Shown: positions 33,418-43,304 of the stretch, in pieces
Position numbering within the stretch: the stretch's first letter is position 1
Layout of the letters: the number at the start of each line of letters is the position of its first letter
Assembly: GCA_023249405.1 (NCBI GenBank)
Contig: JAHFCR010000005.1
Coordinates: 1-64,000 of the forward strand
Origin: Peptococcaceae bacterium
GTDB lineage: Bacteria; Bacillota; DSM-12270; Thermacetogeniales; Thermacetogeniaceae
Direction of reading: 5' to 3'
DNA: 64,000 nucleotides
Translations under genes and position numbers: made by a program
The notes under the pieces: generated by a model
Databases searched by the model: none
What the model saw: only the letters and a program-made list of their open reading frames with translations
Told to the model about the DNA's origin: nothing

Positions 33418-35553
33418 TTGTATAAGGGAAATATTGAGGTTCGTAAAAGAATTACCTTTCTTTTTTTTATCATCTTTGTTATTTTCATTCTTTTCGGCGT
33501 CCGCCTGGTGTGGCTGCAGCTGGTCCAGGGTACCTGGTACCAACAGCAGGCGATCCAGAACCGGATTAGCGAGATCACAGTCGATCCCAAGCGAGGAGAT
33601 ATTTTCGACCGCAATGGCAATGTGCTGGCCACCAGCATCAGCGCCGATGCGGTCTATGCTATTCCCGCCGAAGTAAAGCGTTCAAACCAGGCGCCCCAGA
33701 TCGCCCATTCCCTGGCGGCTATTCTTGGCCTGCCGGAGAGCGATATACTGAAGAGCATCACTCAGGAACAGCGATCGGTATGGCTCAAACTGAAACTGGA
33801 TCCAAACCAGGCTCAAGCCTTACGCCAGAGCCGTCTGCCAGGGATCGGCATCATCTCCAAGCCTCAGCGCTATTACCCTAAAAAGAATCTGGCGGCACAT
33901 GTCCTGGGCATTGCCGGTGATTACAATCAGGGGCTGGAAGGGATAGAAACCGCTTACGACAAGGAGCTGTCCGGCATCAGCGGGCGTTTGCTGGTGGAGA
34001 ATGACGCTGCCGGCCGGGAGATTCCGGAATCCTCCCGCCAATTTATCGAACCGGAACAGGGACTGAGCGTGGTCCTCACCATCGACCAGAACATCCAGTA
34101 CTTCGCGGAGCGCGAGCTGGATAAGGTAGTGCAGGAGCGTCATCCCAAGAGCGCCACCATGATCATCATGGACCCCAACACCGGGGAGATCCTGGCCATG
34201 GCCAACCGGCCCGACTTCGACCCCAACGAATATAAGAAATATCCCCAGTCAGCACGGCGCAATGCCGCCATCAGCAATAGCTACGAACCCGGCTCCACCT
34301 TCAAGATCGTTACCCTGGGAGCGGCTCTGGAAGAGAACCTGGTCAGCAAGAACGACCGTTTCTACTGTCCTGGCTTTATCATTGTGGCAGACAGGAAGAT
34401 CCACTGTTGGCTGGACGGAGGGCACGGGAGCGAATCGCTGGAGGAGGTCGTTCAGAACTCGTGCAACCCCGGTTTTATCACCATCGGGCTCCGGGAGGGG
34501 CTGCAGACATTCTATAAATACCTCGACGCCTTCGGATTTGGGAGTCAACTCGGCATAGACTTGCCCGGAGAGGCCGAGGGGATCATCGTGAACCAGAAAG
34601 AGGCCACGCAGGTGGACTTGGCCACCATGTCCATCGGCCAGGCCAACAGCGTGACTCCCCTGCAACTGGTGACGGCGATGAGCGCGGTTGCCAACGGCGG
34701 CAAGCTGATGCGGCCACACCTGGTCAAGGAGCTGCGCAACAGCCAGGGGGAAGTGGTCAAGCGGTTTGAACCCCAGGTGATCCGCCAGGTGCTCTCTGCG
34801 GATACCGCCCGGGAGGAGGGAGCGCTGCTGCAACGGGTGGTCGATTATGGCACCGGCAGCAATGCCCGCATCGCGGGTTATACCGTGGCCGGGAAGACTG
34901 GCACCGGCCAGAAGCCATCGCCGGGTGGCGGGTATTCGGATACCGATCACGTCCTCTCATTCCTGGGATTTGCTCCTGTCGAACAGCCGCGGTTGGTTGC
35001 CCTGGTGGTCATCGACACGCCACAGGGCTATCCACAATTTGGCGGTGTCATAGCGGCCCCCGTATTCCAGGCAGCGGTGAGCGACAGCCTGCGGTACCTG
35101 CGGGTCCCGGTGCGCTACCTGCCCAGCGGCATTACCCCGAATGACCAGATGACGGTGGTGCCTCCGGTAATCAATCTGCCGCTTCAGGATGCTCAGAAGG
35201 CCCTGTCTCAGGCCGGGCTGACCTGGGAGATCAGCGGCCAGGGGCCGATCGTTATGGACCAGACACCAGTGGACGGGGTGAAAGTAACCAGGGGCAGCAA
35301 GGTGTTGCTGAGCCTGGACGAATCTGGCAAAGCGCCCAGCGGAGACCGGATCGTTCCCAATTTGCAAGGAAAAAGCTTGCGTGATACGGCAGAGGTGCTT
35401 GCAGCCATGAACCTGCAACTGCTCCCTGAGGGAGGGCAGTTTCCTACCGGTAGAGCTACCTGGCAGGACCCGCCGGCAGGAACCAAGGTCAGCGCCGGAG
35501 CGCAGGTGAAGGTAAAATTTGAACCGCCGTTACCACTGACCAGCGGCCCGTAG
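33418..35553 (+). CDS. Class B penicillin-binding protein (PBP2/SpoVD-FtsI type) with two PASTA domains
   Basis: This septal peptidoglycan transpeptidase has 711 residues: one N-terminal span (about 12-33), a pedestal domain, and the transpeptidase with S293 in STFK (293-296), SCN (348-350) and KTGT (493-496). Two C-terminal PASTA domains follow (about 580-640, starting VPPVINLPLQDAQKALSQAG, and 645-705, starting IVPNLQGKSLRDTAEVLAAM). PASTA-tailed PBPs in this position are either the vegetative FtsI or the spore SpoVD; with no second copy in the window I leave it open. TTG 33418 follows GGGGTGATC. Confidence 0.93.
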   Translation: MYKGNIEVRKRITFLFFIIFVIFILFGVRLVWLQLVQGTWYQQQAIQNRISEITVDPKRGDIFDRNGNVLATSISADAVYAIPAEVKRSNQAPQIAHSLAAILGLPESDILKSITQEQRSVWLKLKLDPNQAQALRQSRLPGIGIISKPQRYYPKKNLAAHVLGIAGDYNQGLEGIETAYDKELSGISGRLLVENDAAGREIPESSRQFIEPEQGLSVVLTIDQNIQYFAERELDKVVQERHPKSATMIIMDPNTGEILAMANRPDFDPNEYKKYPQSARRNAAISNSYEPGSTFKIVTLGAALEENLVSKNDRFYCPGFIIVADRKIHCWLDGGHGSESLEEVVQNSCNPGFITIGLREGLQTFYKYLDAFGFGSQLGIDLPGEAEGIIVNQKEATQVDLATMSIGQANSVTPLQLVTAMSAVANGGKLMRPHLVKELRNSQGEVVKRFEPQVIRQVLSADTAREEGALLQRVVDYGTGSNARIAGYTVAGKTGTGQKPSPGGGYSDTDHVLSFLGFAPVEQPRLVALVVIDTPQGYPQFGGVIAAPVFQAAVSDSLRYLRVPVRYLPSGITPNDQMTVVPPVINLPLQDAQKALSQAGLTWEISGQGPIVMDQTPVDGVKVTRGSKVLLSLDESGKAPSGDRIVPNLQGKSLRDTAEVLAAMNLQLLPEGGQFPTGRATWQDPPAGTKVSAGAQVKVKFEPPLPLTSGP

Positions 35554-35653
35554 CAGGAAAAAAACACCACTGCTGGATGATATTATGTTAAATGATTTTA
35601 GTGGGAATAATAGAATTTATAACTAATCATATTCAGGCTCGCGGGGATGGATC

Positions 35654-37114
35654 ATGACCGTTACCTTCAGACAACTGCTAACAGGGATCGATATTGAAGC
35701 GGCGCAAGGCCTGGAGACGCCAGTGACCGGAATTTATTACGACTCCAGGCAGGTGCAGCCCGGGTCTGCCTTCGTCTGCATACCGGGCTACCGCACCGAC
35801 GGCCATTCCTATATCGAAGATGCCGCCAGCAGGGAGGCCGCTGCCCTGATCGTATCCCAGGATGCCTTGCTGCCGCCTGGTTTGGCCTGGGCGCGAGTCA
35901 GGGACACCCGCGCTGCGTTGGCGGCAGCGGCTGCCAATTGGTACGGACATCCCAGCCGCGAGTTGAGCCTGTTTGGGGTGACCGGGACCAATGGGAAGAC
36001 AACTACTACGCACCTGATCGAGGCTGTTCTGCAGGCCGGGGGCGAGTCGACCGCGGTGATCGGTACCATTTGGAATCAGCGTACGACCCCGGAATCCCTG
36101 GACTTGCAGCGCATGCTCCGGCAATGGGCCGGGCAGGGGATCCGATCGGTGGCGATGGAGGTCTCTTCACACGGTATCTATCTGAAAAGGGTCGCGTATT
36201 GTGAATTCGATGTGGCTGTGTTTACCAATCTGACCCAGGATCATCTTGACTTTCACCAGAATCTGAGGGATTATTTAGCAGTCAAGCTGCAGCTTTTTCA
36301 GGGGTTGGGCGGAAGCCGCAGCAAGCAGCGGCGCTGCTATGCGGTGATCAATATTGACGATCCGTCAGGGATCGAAGTGGTCAGGTCTACCAGGGTACCG
36401 GTGGTCACTTATGGTATCCAGGAAAAAGCTGACATACGGGCCCGGGATCTGCGCCTCTCGGAACGCGGCGCTGAATTTGCAGTATCCTATCAGGGGCAGG
36501 ACATGAACTTCAGGATCTCTCTGCCGGGCCGGTTCAATGTTTATAATAGTCTGGCGGCAATAGCGGTGGGATTGAGCGAAGGTGTGGCGCCGGCGCTTAT
36601 TGAGGAGACCCTGGCCAAGGTGGCGGGAGTGCCGGGCCGCTTTCAAGTGGTCGACCAGGGACAGGAGTTTACGGTGGTGGTGGACTACGCCCATACCCCG
36701 GATGGCCTGGAGAATGTGCTGCGCACTGCCAGGGATCTGACCAGTGGCCGGGTAATTGCCGTATTCGGCTGCGGCGGCGATCGCGATGCCGGCAAGCGGC
36801 CCTTGATGGGTAAGGTAGCCGGGCAGCTCAGCGATGTCGCCATCCTGACCTCCGATAACCCCCGGAGCGAGGAACCCCTGGAGATTATCAGGCAGATCGA
36901 GGCTGGAATCAGGGATGTTGACGACATTTATTACGAGGTGATCCCCGACCGCCGGGAGGCGATCCGTCAGGCGCTGCAGAGCGCCCAGGCGGGGGATTTT
37001 GTGGTTATCGCCGGTAAAGGGCATGAGACCTATCAGATTATCGGCGATCAGGCGCTGCCCTTTGATGATTACCAGGTGGCGAGGGAGATCCTGCAAAAGG
37101 AGAATATACTTTAG
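35654..37114 (+). CDS. murE: UDP-MurNAc-L-Ala-D-Glu:meso-diaminopimelate ligase
   Basis: MurE adds the third residue to the peptidoglycan stem peptide. It has 486 residues with the P-loop FGVTGTNGKTTTTH (107-120), the carbamylated Lys region and, near residue 400, SDNPRSEEP. The DNPR motif selects meso-diaminopimelate, so the wall is DAP type. ATG 35654 opens after a 100-base gap that could hold an internal promoter. murF overlaps its last base. Confidence 0.96.
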   Translation: MTVTFRQLLTGIDIEAAQGLETPVTGIYYDSRQVQPGSAFVCIPGYRTDGHSYIEDAASREAAALIVSQDALLPPGLAWARVRDTRAALAAAAANWYGHPSRELSLFGVTGTNGKTTTTHLIEAVLQAGGESTAVIGTIWNQRTTPESLDLQRMLRQWAGQGIRSVAMEVSSHGIYLKRVAYCEFDVAVFTNLTQDHLDFHQNLRDYLAVKLQLFQGLGGSRSKQRRCYAVINIDDPSGIEVVRSTRVPVVTYGIQEKADIRARDLRLSERGAEFAVSYQGQDMNFRISLPGRFNVYNSLAAIAVGLSEGVAPALIEETLAKVAGVPGRFQVVDQGQEFTVVVDYAHTPDGLENVLRTARDLTSGRVIAVFGCGGDRDAGKRPLMGKVAGQLSDVAILTSDNPRSEEPLEIIRQIEAGIRDVDDIYYEVIPDRREAIRQALQSAQAGDFVVIAGKGHETYQIIGDQALPFDDYQVAREILQKENIL

Positions 37115-38499
37115 TGATGGAACCGATCCGCGTCTTGGAGATCGTTACTGCCACCAATGGCCGTCTGCTTCAGGGCGACCCGGAGACAGTGGTTGGCGGT
37201 ATCGCTATCGACAGCAGGAAGGCTGAACGGGGACAGCTTTTTTTTGCTTTTCCCGGCAGCGCATCTGATGGGCATCTGCATGTTGATGATGCCTTGAACC
37301 GGGGAGCGGCGGCAGCGGTGATCTCCAGGCCGGTTTTCATAGACGGCGGCCAACCGTTGATCATGGTGGTTGACCCATTGCGGGCGCTTCAGGATCTGGC
37401 CCGCTATTACCGGCAGTTATTCACGCTGCCCGTGGTGGCTGTGACCGGAAGTACCGGCAAAACCACCACCAAGGACCTGATCGCCGGAGTGCTGGGGATC
37501 GGCCGGCGGGTATTGAAGACCGAAGGGAACCAGAACAACGAGATCGGGCTGCCCCTGACTATGTTGCGTCTGGACCGGGGCTACGGCGCTGTAGTTCTGG
37601 AGATGGCCATGCGGGGTCCGGGGGAAATTGCTGCCCTGTGCCGGCTCAGCCAACCCCGGATCGGTGTGATTACCAATATCGGAATGACTCATCTGGAGCG
37701 GTTGGGCTCCCAGCAGGCGATTGCCGAAGCCAAGGGCGAACTGCTGGATGCCTTGCCGCCTGAAGGATGTGCGGTTCTAAACGGAGAGGATGACTGGCAG
37801 CGGCAGTTGGCATTGAAATGCCGGTGCGAGGTGATCTTTTACGGCCCGGGCCCTGAATGGCCGGTGAACGCCAGCGATATCGTCATGAACGGCTTACGGG
37901 GGTCCGAATTTATGTTGCACACGCCGTTGGGAGAGGCTCATTGCCGGCTGACGCTGGCAGGACGCCACAATGTGTCCAATGCTCTGGCGGCGGCAGCGGT
38001 GGGCACCCGGTTCGGGATACACCCGGAACAGATTGCTCAGGGCCTGGAGGCGGCTTTTCGTACGGGGATGCGCCTGGAGATCAAGAAGGGGATCGCTGGC
38101 GCCACCATCATCGATGATACCTATAATGCCAGCCCGGACTCGGTCAAGGCCGGCCTGAGGTTGCTGGCGGATGTTCCCGACCGGGGCCGGACCATTGCAG
38201 TGCTGGGAGACATGTATGAGCTGGGGGCGGAAACGGTGACCGGACACCGCTCTGTGGGTGAGTGCGCCGCAGCCATGCAGGTCGATTACCTGTGTACGGT
38301 AGGGTCGCTGGCCCGGGAGATCGCTATCGGAGCGCGGGCCGCGGGTCTGTCCGATGTTAAGATCGGCATATTTTCTGACAACCAGGCTGCCATCGCCTTT
38401 ATGAGGGAGTTAATCCAGAGCGGGGACGTGATTCTGGTAAAGGGGTCGCGGGGCGCCAGAATGGAGCAGATCGTGGCGTCCCTGATTGAGGGTGGTTGA
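37114..38499 (+). CDS. murF: UDP-MurNAc-tripeptide:D-Ala-D-Ala ligase
   Basis: MurF completes the UDP-MurNAc-pentapeptide. The 461 residues include P-loop VVAVTGSTGKTTTKDL (about 106-121), EGNQNNEIGLPLTML (about 139), and the C-terminal YNASPDSVKAGLRLL and VLGDMYELG typical of MurF. The start is GTG 37114 (overlapping the murE stop) or ATG 37117; AAAAGGAG at 37095-37102 is nearer the GTG. mraY begins 1 base after its stop. Confidence 0.96.
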   Translation: MMEPIRVLEIVTATNGRLLQGDPETVVGGIAIDSRKAERGQLFFAFPGSASDGHLHVDDALNRGAAAAVISRPVFIDGGQPLIMVVDPLRALQDLARYYRQLFTLPVVAVTGSTGKTTTKDLIAGVLGIGRRVLKTEGNQNNEIGLPLTMLRLDRGYGAVVLEMAMRGPGEIAALCRLSQPRIGVITNIGMTHLERLGSQQAIAEAKGELLDALPPEGCAVLNGEDDWQRQLALKCRCEVIFYGPGPEWPVNASDIVMNGLRGSEFMLHTPLGEAHCRLTLAGRHNVSNALAAAAVGTRFGIHPEQIAQGLEAAFRTGMRLEIKKGIAGATIIDDTYNASPDSVKAGLRLLADVPDRGRTIAVLGDMYELGAETVTGHRSVGECAAAMQVDYLCTVGSLAREIAIGARAAGLSDVKIGIFSDNQAAIAFMRELIQSGDVILVKGSRGARMEQIVASLIEGG

Positions 38500-38500
38500 A

Positions 38501-39469
38501 GTGAACGAGATTGCCGGGGTGGGGATTGCCTTCCTGCTCAGCCTGCTGTTTACTCTGCTGCTGGGCAAATTGCTCGTACCCCTGCTGCATCGCCTGAAGT
38601 TCGGGCAGGAGGTCCGTGATGACGGCCCCAAGTCACATCTAAAAAAACAGGGCACTGCCACCATGGGTGGTCTGCTGATCATCGGAGGCACCGGCGTGGC
38701 CAGTCTGCTGGTCGCCGGTCAGGCCCGCGAGAGCCTGTTGCTGGTGGGGATGATGGTCGGTTGCGGGCTGCTGGGATTTGCTGATGACTTTTTGAAGGTG
38801 GTGTTGAAACGGTCTCTCGGCGTCAAGGCCCGCACCAAGTTTCTGGTGCAGATACTATTGGGTCTGGTGCTGGCCTGGGCTGTGTTCGCACTGCATCAGG
38901 AGACCACAGCGCTGATCCCCTTCGCCGGATTACGGGTTGACCTGGGGATATACTACTACGCCCTGGTGGTGTTTATCCTGGTCGCCTTCACTAATGCCGT
39001 CAATCTCACCGACGGCCTTGACGGCCTGGCCAGTGGGCTGATGCTGGTAGTGGCGGCAGCCTTTGTCCTGATCGCCTGGATGACCGGGCATGACACTGCG
39101 GCGATCTTTGCCGGGGCGCTCGGAGGCAGCTGTCTGGGGTTTCTATACTTCAATCACTACCCGGCACGAGTCTTTATGGGGGATACCGGTTCCCTGGCTC
39201 TGGGAGGGGCGCTGGCCACCCTGTCGGTACTGACCCATGCTGAGTTGATCCTGTTTATTTTAGGTGGAGTCTTCGTCCTGGAAACCCTATCGGTGATCAT
39301 CCAGGTGATCTCCTACCAACTCACCGGTAAGAGGGTGTTCAGAATGAGCCCTCTGCATCATCACTTCGAACTGTCGGGTTGGAAGGAAACCAGGGTTGTG
39401 CACTGGTTCTGGATGCTGGGATTATGCTGTGCCATTCTGGGTTTTTGGGCGATGCGAGGGCCCCATTAA
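38501..39469 (+). CDS. mraY: Phospho-N-acetylmuramoyl-pentapeptide transferase
   Basis: MraY transfers phospho-MurNAc-pentapeptide to undecaprenyl phosphate, giving lipid I. The 322 residues form about ten membrane spans. Catalytic sites are GFADDFLKVVLKRSLGVKAR (about 91-110, with the two aspartates), the Mg site NAVNLTDGLDGLASG (about 167-181) and the third motif MSPLHHHFELSGWKE near 285. GTG 38501 with GAGGGTGG upstream is preferred over TTG 38486 inside murF. Confidence 0.96.
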   Translation: MNEIAGVGIAFLLSLLFTLLLGKLLVPLLHRLKFGQEVRDDGPKSHLKKQGTATMGGLLIIGGTGVASLLVAGQARESLLLVGMMVGCGLLGFADDFLKVVLKRSLGVKARTKFLVQILLGLVLAWAVFALHQETTALIPFAGLRVDLGIYYYALVVFILVAFTNAVNLTDGLDGLASGLMLVVAAAFVLIAWMTGHDTAAIFAGALGGSCLGFLYFNHYPARVFMGDTGSLALGGALATLSVLTHAELILFILGGVFVLETLSVIIQVISYQLTGKRVFRMSPLHHHFELSGWKETRVVHWFWMLGLCCAILGFWAMRGPH

Positions 39470-39530
39470 ATCTTTATTCCGGCCTCGGGCCTCTTGTTTC
39501 TGACTTCCGAGTCCGGTAGGAGTGTGCTGT

Positions 39531-40910
39531 ATGTTGGACTTTGAAGGTAAAAGAGTGCTGATTATCGGAATGGCCCGCAGCGGCCAGGCGGTGGCGCGCT
39601 GGCTGACCAGGGCGGGTGCCCGCGTTACCGGCGCCGATATCAAAGAGGAACAGGAGTTGGGAGAGGGACTGGCCAAGCTTAAAGGGCTCCCGGTCGATCT
39701 GATCACCGGCGGTTATCCGGAATTAAAGCAGGGCCTGTTTGATCTGGTGGTGATCAGCCCGGGAGTGCCTCCGGCCATCCCGCCGGTGCGGGCGGCCGCC
39801 AGGCTGGGCGTTCCGGTCTGGAGCGAGTTGGAACTGGCAACCCGGTTTGTCCGGCAGCCGATCGTTGCGGTGACCGGTACCAACGGTAAGACCACCACTA
39901 CAGCCCTCATCGGATACATATTCCAACAGGCCGGACGCCGGGCGGTGGTAGCCGGCAACATCGGCGTCCCGGTCATTCAGGAAGTGGAGCGGTCACAAGA
40001 ACAGGGGATCGCCGTGGATGACTGGGTCTTAGAGGTCAGCTCCTTTCAACTGGAACACTGCTTCGAGTTTCACCCGCATATCTCTGTCTTGCTGAATCTT
40101 ACCCCGGATCACCTGGACCGGCATTCCAATATGGGCGAGTATGGCCGGGTCAAGACGCGAGTCTTTCAGAACCAGGGCCCGGAGGATTACGCCGTGTTAA
40201 ACCTGGACGACCCCTGGGTGGCAGCCAACGTCCACGGCCTGTCAGCCCGGGAGTGCTGGTTTTCGACAAGACAGGCGCCGGCCGGGGGTGTTGGTGTGGC
40301 CGACGGCAACATCGTCTACGAGAGCCGCGGTGCTAGAAAAATCCTCTGTCCGGTGCGGGATGTGCGCATCCCGGGGCAACACAATCTGGAAAACGCCCTA
40401 GCCGCCGTGGCGGCGGCAGCATTGGCCGGGATCGTTCCTGAAGCCATAGCGGCAGCGCTATCCAGCTTTCCGGGAGTGCCACACCGGCTGGAACCGGTCG
40501 CCGTGATCGGTGGCGTGCGGTATGTCAACGATTCCAAGGGAACCAACCCGGAATCGGTGCTGAAAGCCTTGGACTCCTACCGGGAACCGATCATCCTGAT
40601 CGCCGGAGGCAAGCCCAAGGGGAGCGACTTTACCGAACTGGCCAAGAGGATTAAGAGCCGGGTCAAGGCGCTGATCCTGCTGGGCCAGGCTGCTCCACAG
40701 ATCGAGCAGGCGGTGCGGGCTGCCGGGTATACGGTTATCTGGAATGAAAAAGACCTTGACGGTTGCGTCAGCACTGCCGCCCGGCTGGCTGCGCCGGGAG
40801 ACCTCGTCCTGCTGTCTCCTGCCTGTGCCAGCTGGGATATGTTTCGCGATTACGAGGAGAGAGGCGATCTCTTTAAAAAGCTGGTGCTTGGCCTTGGCGC
40901 TCCGATTTGA
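39531..40910 (+). CDS. murD: UDP-MurNAc-L-Ala:D-Glu ligase
   Basis: MurD adds D-glutamate, the second residue of the stem peptide. The 459 residues begin MLDFEGKRVLIIGMARSGQA, with the UDP-binding G-loop, then P-loop IVAVTGTNGKTTTTAL (about 112), FQLEHCFEFHPHISVLLNLT and the C-terminal YVNDSKGTNPESVLKAL. ATG 39531 with GTAGGAG upstream is preferred over the GTG at 39522. The catalytic Lys and His regions look normal. Confidence 0.96.
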   Translation: MLDFEGKRVLIIGMARSGQAVARWLTRAGARVTGADIKEEQELGEGLAKLKGLPVDLITGGYPELKQGLFDLVVISPGVPPAIPPVRAAARLGVPVWSELELATRFVRQPIVAVTGTNGKTTTTALIGYIFQQAGRRAVVAGNIGVPVIQEVERSQEQGIAVDDWVLEVSSFQLEHCFEFHPHISVLLNLTPDHLDRHSNMGEYGRVKTRVFQNQGPEDYAVLNLDDPWVAANVHGLSARECWFSTRQAPAGGVGVADGNIVYESRGARKILCPVRDVRIPGQHNLENALAAVAAAALAGIVPEAIAAALSSFPGVPHRLEPVAVIGGVRYVNDSKGTNPESVLKALDSYREPIILIAGGKPKGSDFTELAKRIKSRVKALILLGQAAPQIEQAVRAAGYTVIWNEKDLDGCVSTAARLAAPGDLVLLSPACASWDMFRDYEERGDLFKKLVLGLGAPI

Positions 40911-40958
40911 AGCACGCACTGAAGCTTCGCTTAGTCCTGCACACAGGGAGGTGCGACC

Positions 40959-42059
40959 GTGAAACCGTTCAAACAGCCACCTGATTTCGTGCTTTTTTTG
41001 GACATCCTGGTGCTGCTCACCATCGGCATTATCATGGTTTTTAGCTCCAGTTTTGTTACGGCGCAAACCACTACGGGCGATGGTTTTTACTATCTGAAGC
41101 GCCAACTGCTCTGGGCGCTGGTGGGAATCTTCGGCATGATCGCCCTGATGCGCTTTGATTACCGGATTTACAAGAAATGGGCCAAACCATTGTTCCTGGT
41201 GGCGATCCTGTTCCTGATCATCGTACTGATCCCCGGCGTGGGGATCAAGCACAACGGGGCCCGGCGTTGGCTGGGCACGGAGGCCCTCGGCTTCCAGCCC
41301 TCCGAGGTGGCCAAGCTGGCCCTGGTACTGTTTCTGGCCTGGTATCTCTCGGGGAATCAGGACAGCAGCAAGCAGTTCATCAAGGGTTTTGCCGTGCCCC
41401 TGTCGCTGGTCGGCCTGGTGTGCGGTTTAATGCTGCTGCAGCCGGACCTGGGGACGGCGGTCACCATCGCCCTGACCTCCTGCCTGATGATCCTGGCGTC
41501 GGGCGCCCGCAAGACGCACCTGGCGGGCCTTGCCCTGCTGGGGGTGGTCCTGCTGGGGGTGGCCATCGCGGCGGCGCCGTACCGCCTGGCCCGGTTTACT
41601 GCTTTTCTCAATCCCTGGGCTGACCCCCTGGGGAGCGGGTTTCAGACCATCCAGTCCCTTTACGCCATGGGATCGGGGAGGCTTTTTGGCATGGGGCTGG
41701 GGATGGGGCGGCAGAAGTTCCTGTACCTGCCTGAGGTGCAGACAGATTTTATCTACGCGGTGATCGGCGAGGAATTGGGCTTTATCGGGGCCGTTTTTGT
41801 GTTGCTGTTGTTTTTCGTATTTATGTGGCGAGGGCTGAAGATCGCTCTGAAGGCGCCGGATACCTTCGCTTCTCTGACCGCGGTAGGCATCACCATCAAC
41901 GTGGTGCTGCAGGCTTTCATCCACATAGGCGTAGTTACCGGCTCGCTGCCGGTCAAGGGGATCACGCTGCCCTTCATCAGCTACGGCGGTTCTTCTCTGA
42001 CCCTGACGTTATTGATGATTGGAATATTGCTGAACATCTCACATTATACAGAGGAATAG
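40959..42059 (+). CDS. ftsW: SEDS-family septal glycosyltransferase FtsW/SpoVE
   Basis: FtsW polymerises lipid II glycan chains at the septum with its cognate class B PBP. The 366 residues have ten membrane spans. Family marks are GAKRWLG-like NGARRWLGTEALGFQPSE (about 94-111), LLQPDLGTAVTI (about 155), the essential Asp after the large loop in PEVQTDFIYAVIGEELG (about 258-274), and the ending LPFISYGGSSLTLTLLM. GTG 40959 follows GGGAGGTGCGACC. SpoVE and FtsW cannot be told apart here. Confidence 0.94.
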   Translation: MKPFKQPPDFVLFLDILVLLTIGIIMVFSSSFVTAQTTTGDGFYYLKRQLLWALVGIFGMIALMRFDYRIYKKWAKPLFLVAILFLIIVLIPGVGIKHNGARRWLGTEALGFQPSEVAKLALVLFLAWYLSGNQDSSKQFIKGFAVPLSLVGLVCGLMLLQPDLGTAVTIALTSCLMILASGARKTHLAGLALLGVVLLGVAIAAAPYRLARFTAFLNPWADPLGSGFQTIQSLYAMGSGRLFGMGLGMGRQKFLYLPEVQTDFIYAVIGEELGFIGAVFVLLLFFVFMWRGLKIALKAPDTFASLTAVGITINVVLQAFIHIGVVTGSLPVKGITLPFISYGGSSLTLTLLMIGILLNISHYTEE

Positions 42060-42070
42060 GGGAAGCCAGT

Positions 42071-43201
42071 ATGCGTGTTATGATCACAGGAGGGGGAACC
42101 GGTGGCCATCTCTATCCGGCCCTTGCTGTTGCCGGGCAGTTGCAGGAGCAGGACCCTGGCGGCCGGATTCTTTTCGTGGGCACTGAGGACGGGCTGGAAT
42201 CCACGGTGGTGCCGGCCCGGGGGTTCGCCTTTCATCCTGTTTCTGCGGTCAAGTGGCCGCGCCATTTATCTGGACAGGCTTTTGCCTTTTTGCCCTCGTT
42301 GTTGAGGGGATACCGCCAGAGTCTGGCTATAATCCGGGAGTGGCATCCCCAGGCTGTTTTTGCCACCGGGGGCTATGTATCGGTACCGCTGGCCATGGCT
42401 GCGGTAAGGTTGCGCATACCCCTTTTTCTTCATGAACAGAATACGGTGCCGGGGATGGCCAACCGCTTATTGTCCCGCTGGGCGCGTGCGGTATTTCTAA
42501 CCTTTCCGGTGCCGGACGGCAAGCTCAATGGAGCGGCCAGGATCATTCATACCGGCCTGCCAATTCGCCAGGAGATCCTGAAGGTGGCCAGGACTGATGG
42601 CCTGAACTATTTGCATCTGAATCCGGGACTGCTGACCGTGCTGGTCACGGGAGGCAGCAGGGGGGCCCGACGCATCAACCAGGTGATGTTGGAACTCTAC
42701 CGGATGTTGGCCGAGAGCGAACACCGGCGGTTGCAGTTTGTACACCTGACAGGCAGGGTGGAGTATGAGGCATTATGCCAGCAGATGGCAGCGCAGGGAA
42801 TAAATGAAGGTAAAGTTGGAAAAATAGTAATGAAGCCGTATCTTGAAAAGATGGAGTATGGATTGGCGGTTGCCGATCTGGTGATCAGCCGTGCGGGGGC
42901 GGCCACCATAGCTGAATTGACAGCCCTGGGGATACCGGCGATTCTGATTCCGTACCCCTATGCAGCGGGCGACCATCAATATCAAAACGCCCTGCATCTC
43001 GCCAAAGAACAGGCAGCAGTATTGATTCCGGAATCGGAGCTGACTCCGGAGCGGTTGTTCGAGCAACTGCAGCAGATAATCGGAGACGATGCCCGTCGAC
43101 AAGACATGGGCCTGGCCGCGCGCCGCTTTGGCAGGCCACAGGCGGGAGAGGGCATTGCCCGTACCGTCCTGAAGGCTGGCCGCGGATTCCGTACAAGGTA
43201 G
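42071..43201 (+). CDS. murG: UDP-GlcNAc:MurNAc-pentapeptide-lipid GlcNAc transferase
   Basis: MurG makes lipid II from lipid I on the inner face of the membrane. It has 376 residues. The N-terminal G-loop MRVMITGGGTGGHLYPALAV (1-20) is followed by GGYVSVPLAMAAV and HEQNTVPGMANR (about 126-137). The C-terminal UDP-GlcNAc-binding half has VTGGSRGARRIN and ISRAGAATIAELTALGIPAI. ATG 42071 begins 11 bases after ftsW; the longer open frame upstream overlaps ftsW and has no support. Confidence 0.96.
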   Translation: MRVMITGGGTGGHLYPALAVAGQLQEQDPGGRILFVGTEDGLESTVVPARGFAFHPVSAVKWPRHLSGQAFAFLPSLLRGYRQSLAIIREWHPQAVFATGGYVSVPLAMAAVRLRIPLFLHEQNTVPGMANRLLSRWARAVFLTFPVPDGKLNGAARIIHTGLPIRQEILKVARTDGLNYLHLNPGLLTVLVTGGSRGARRINQVMLELYRMLAESEHRRLQFVHLTGRVEYEALCQQMAAQGINEGKVGKIVMKPYLEKMEYGLAVADLVISRAGAATIAELTALGIPAILIPYPYAAGDHQYQNALHLAKEQAAVLIPESELTPERLFEQLQQIIGDDARRQDMGLAARRFGRPQAGEGIARTVLKAGRGFRTR

Positions 43202-43304
43202 CAGACGCAGATAGTAACCTCCGAAAAGAGCGAAACATAGAATGTTGGTGCAAATGAGTTTGAAAAACGACGATAAGGTGCAAATTGAGGGAGGAGATGG
43301 AAAA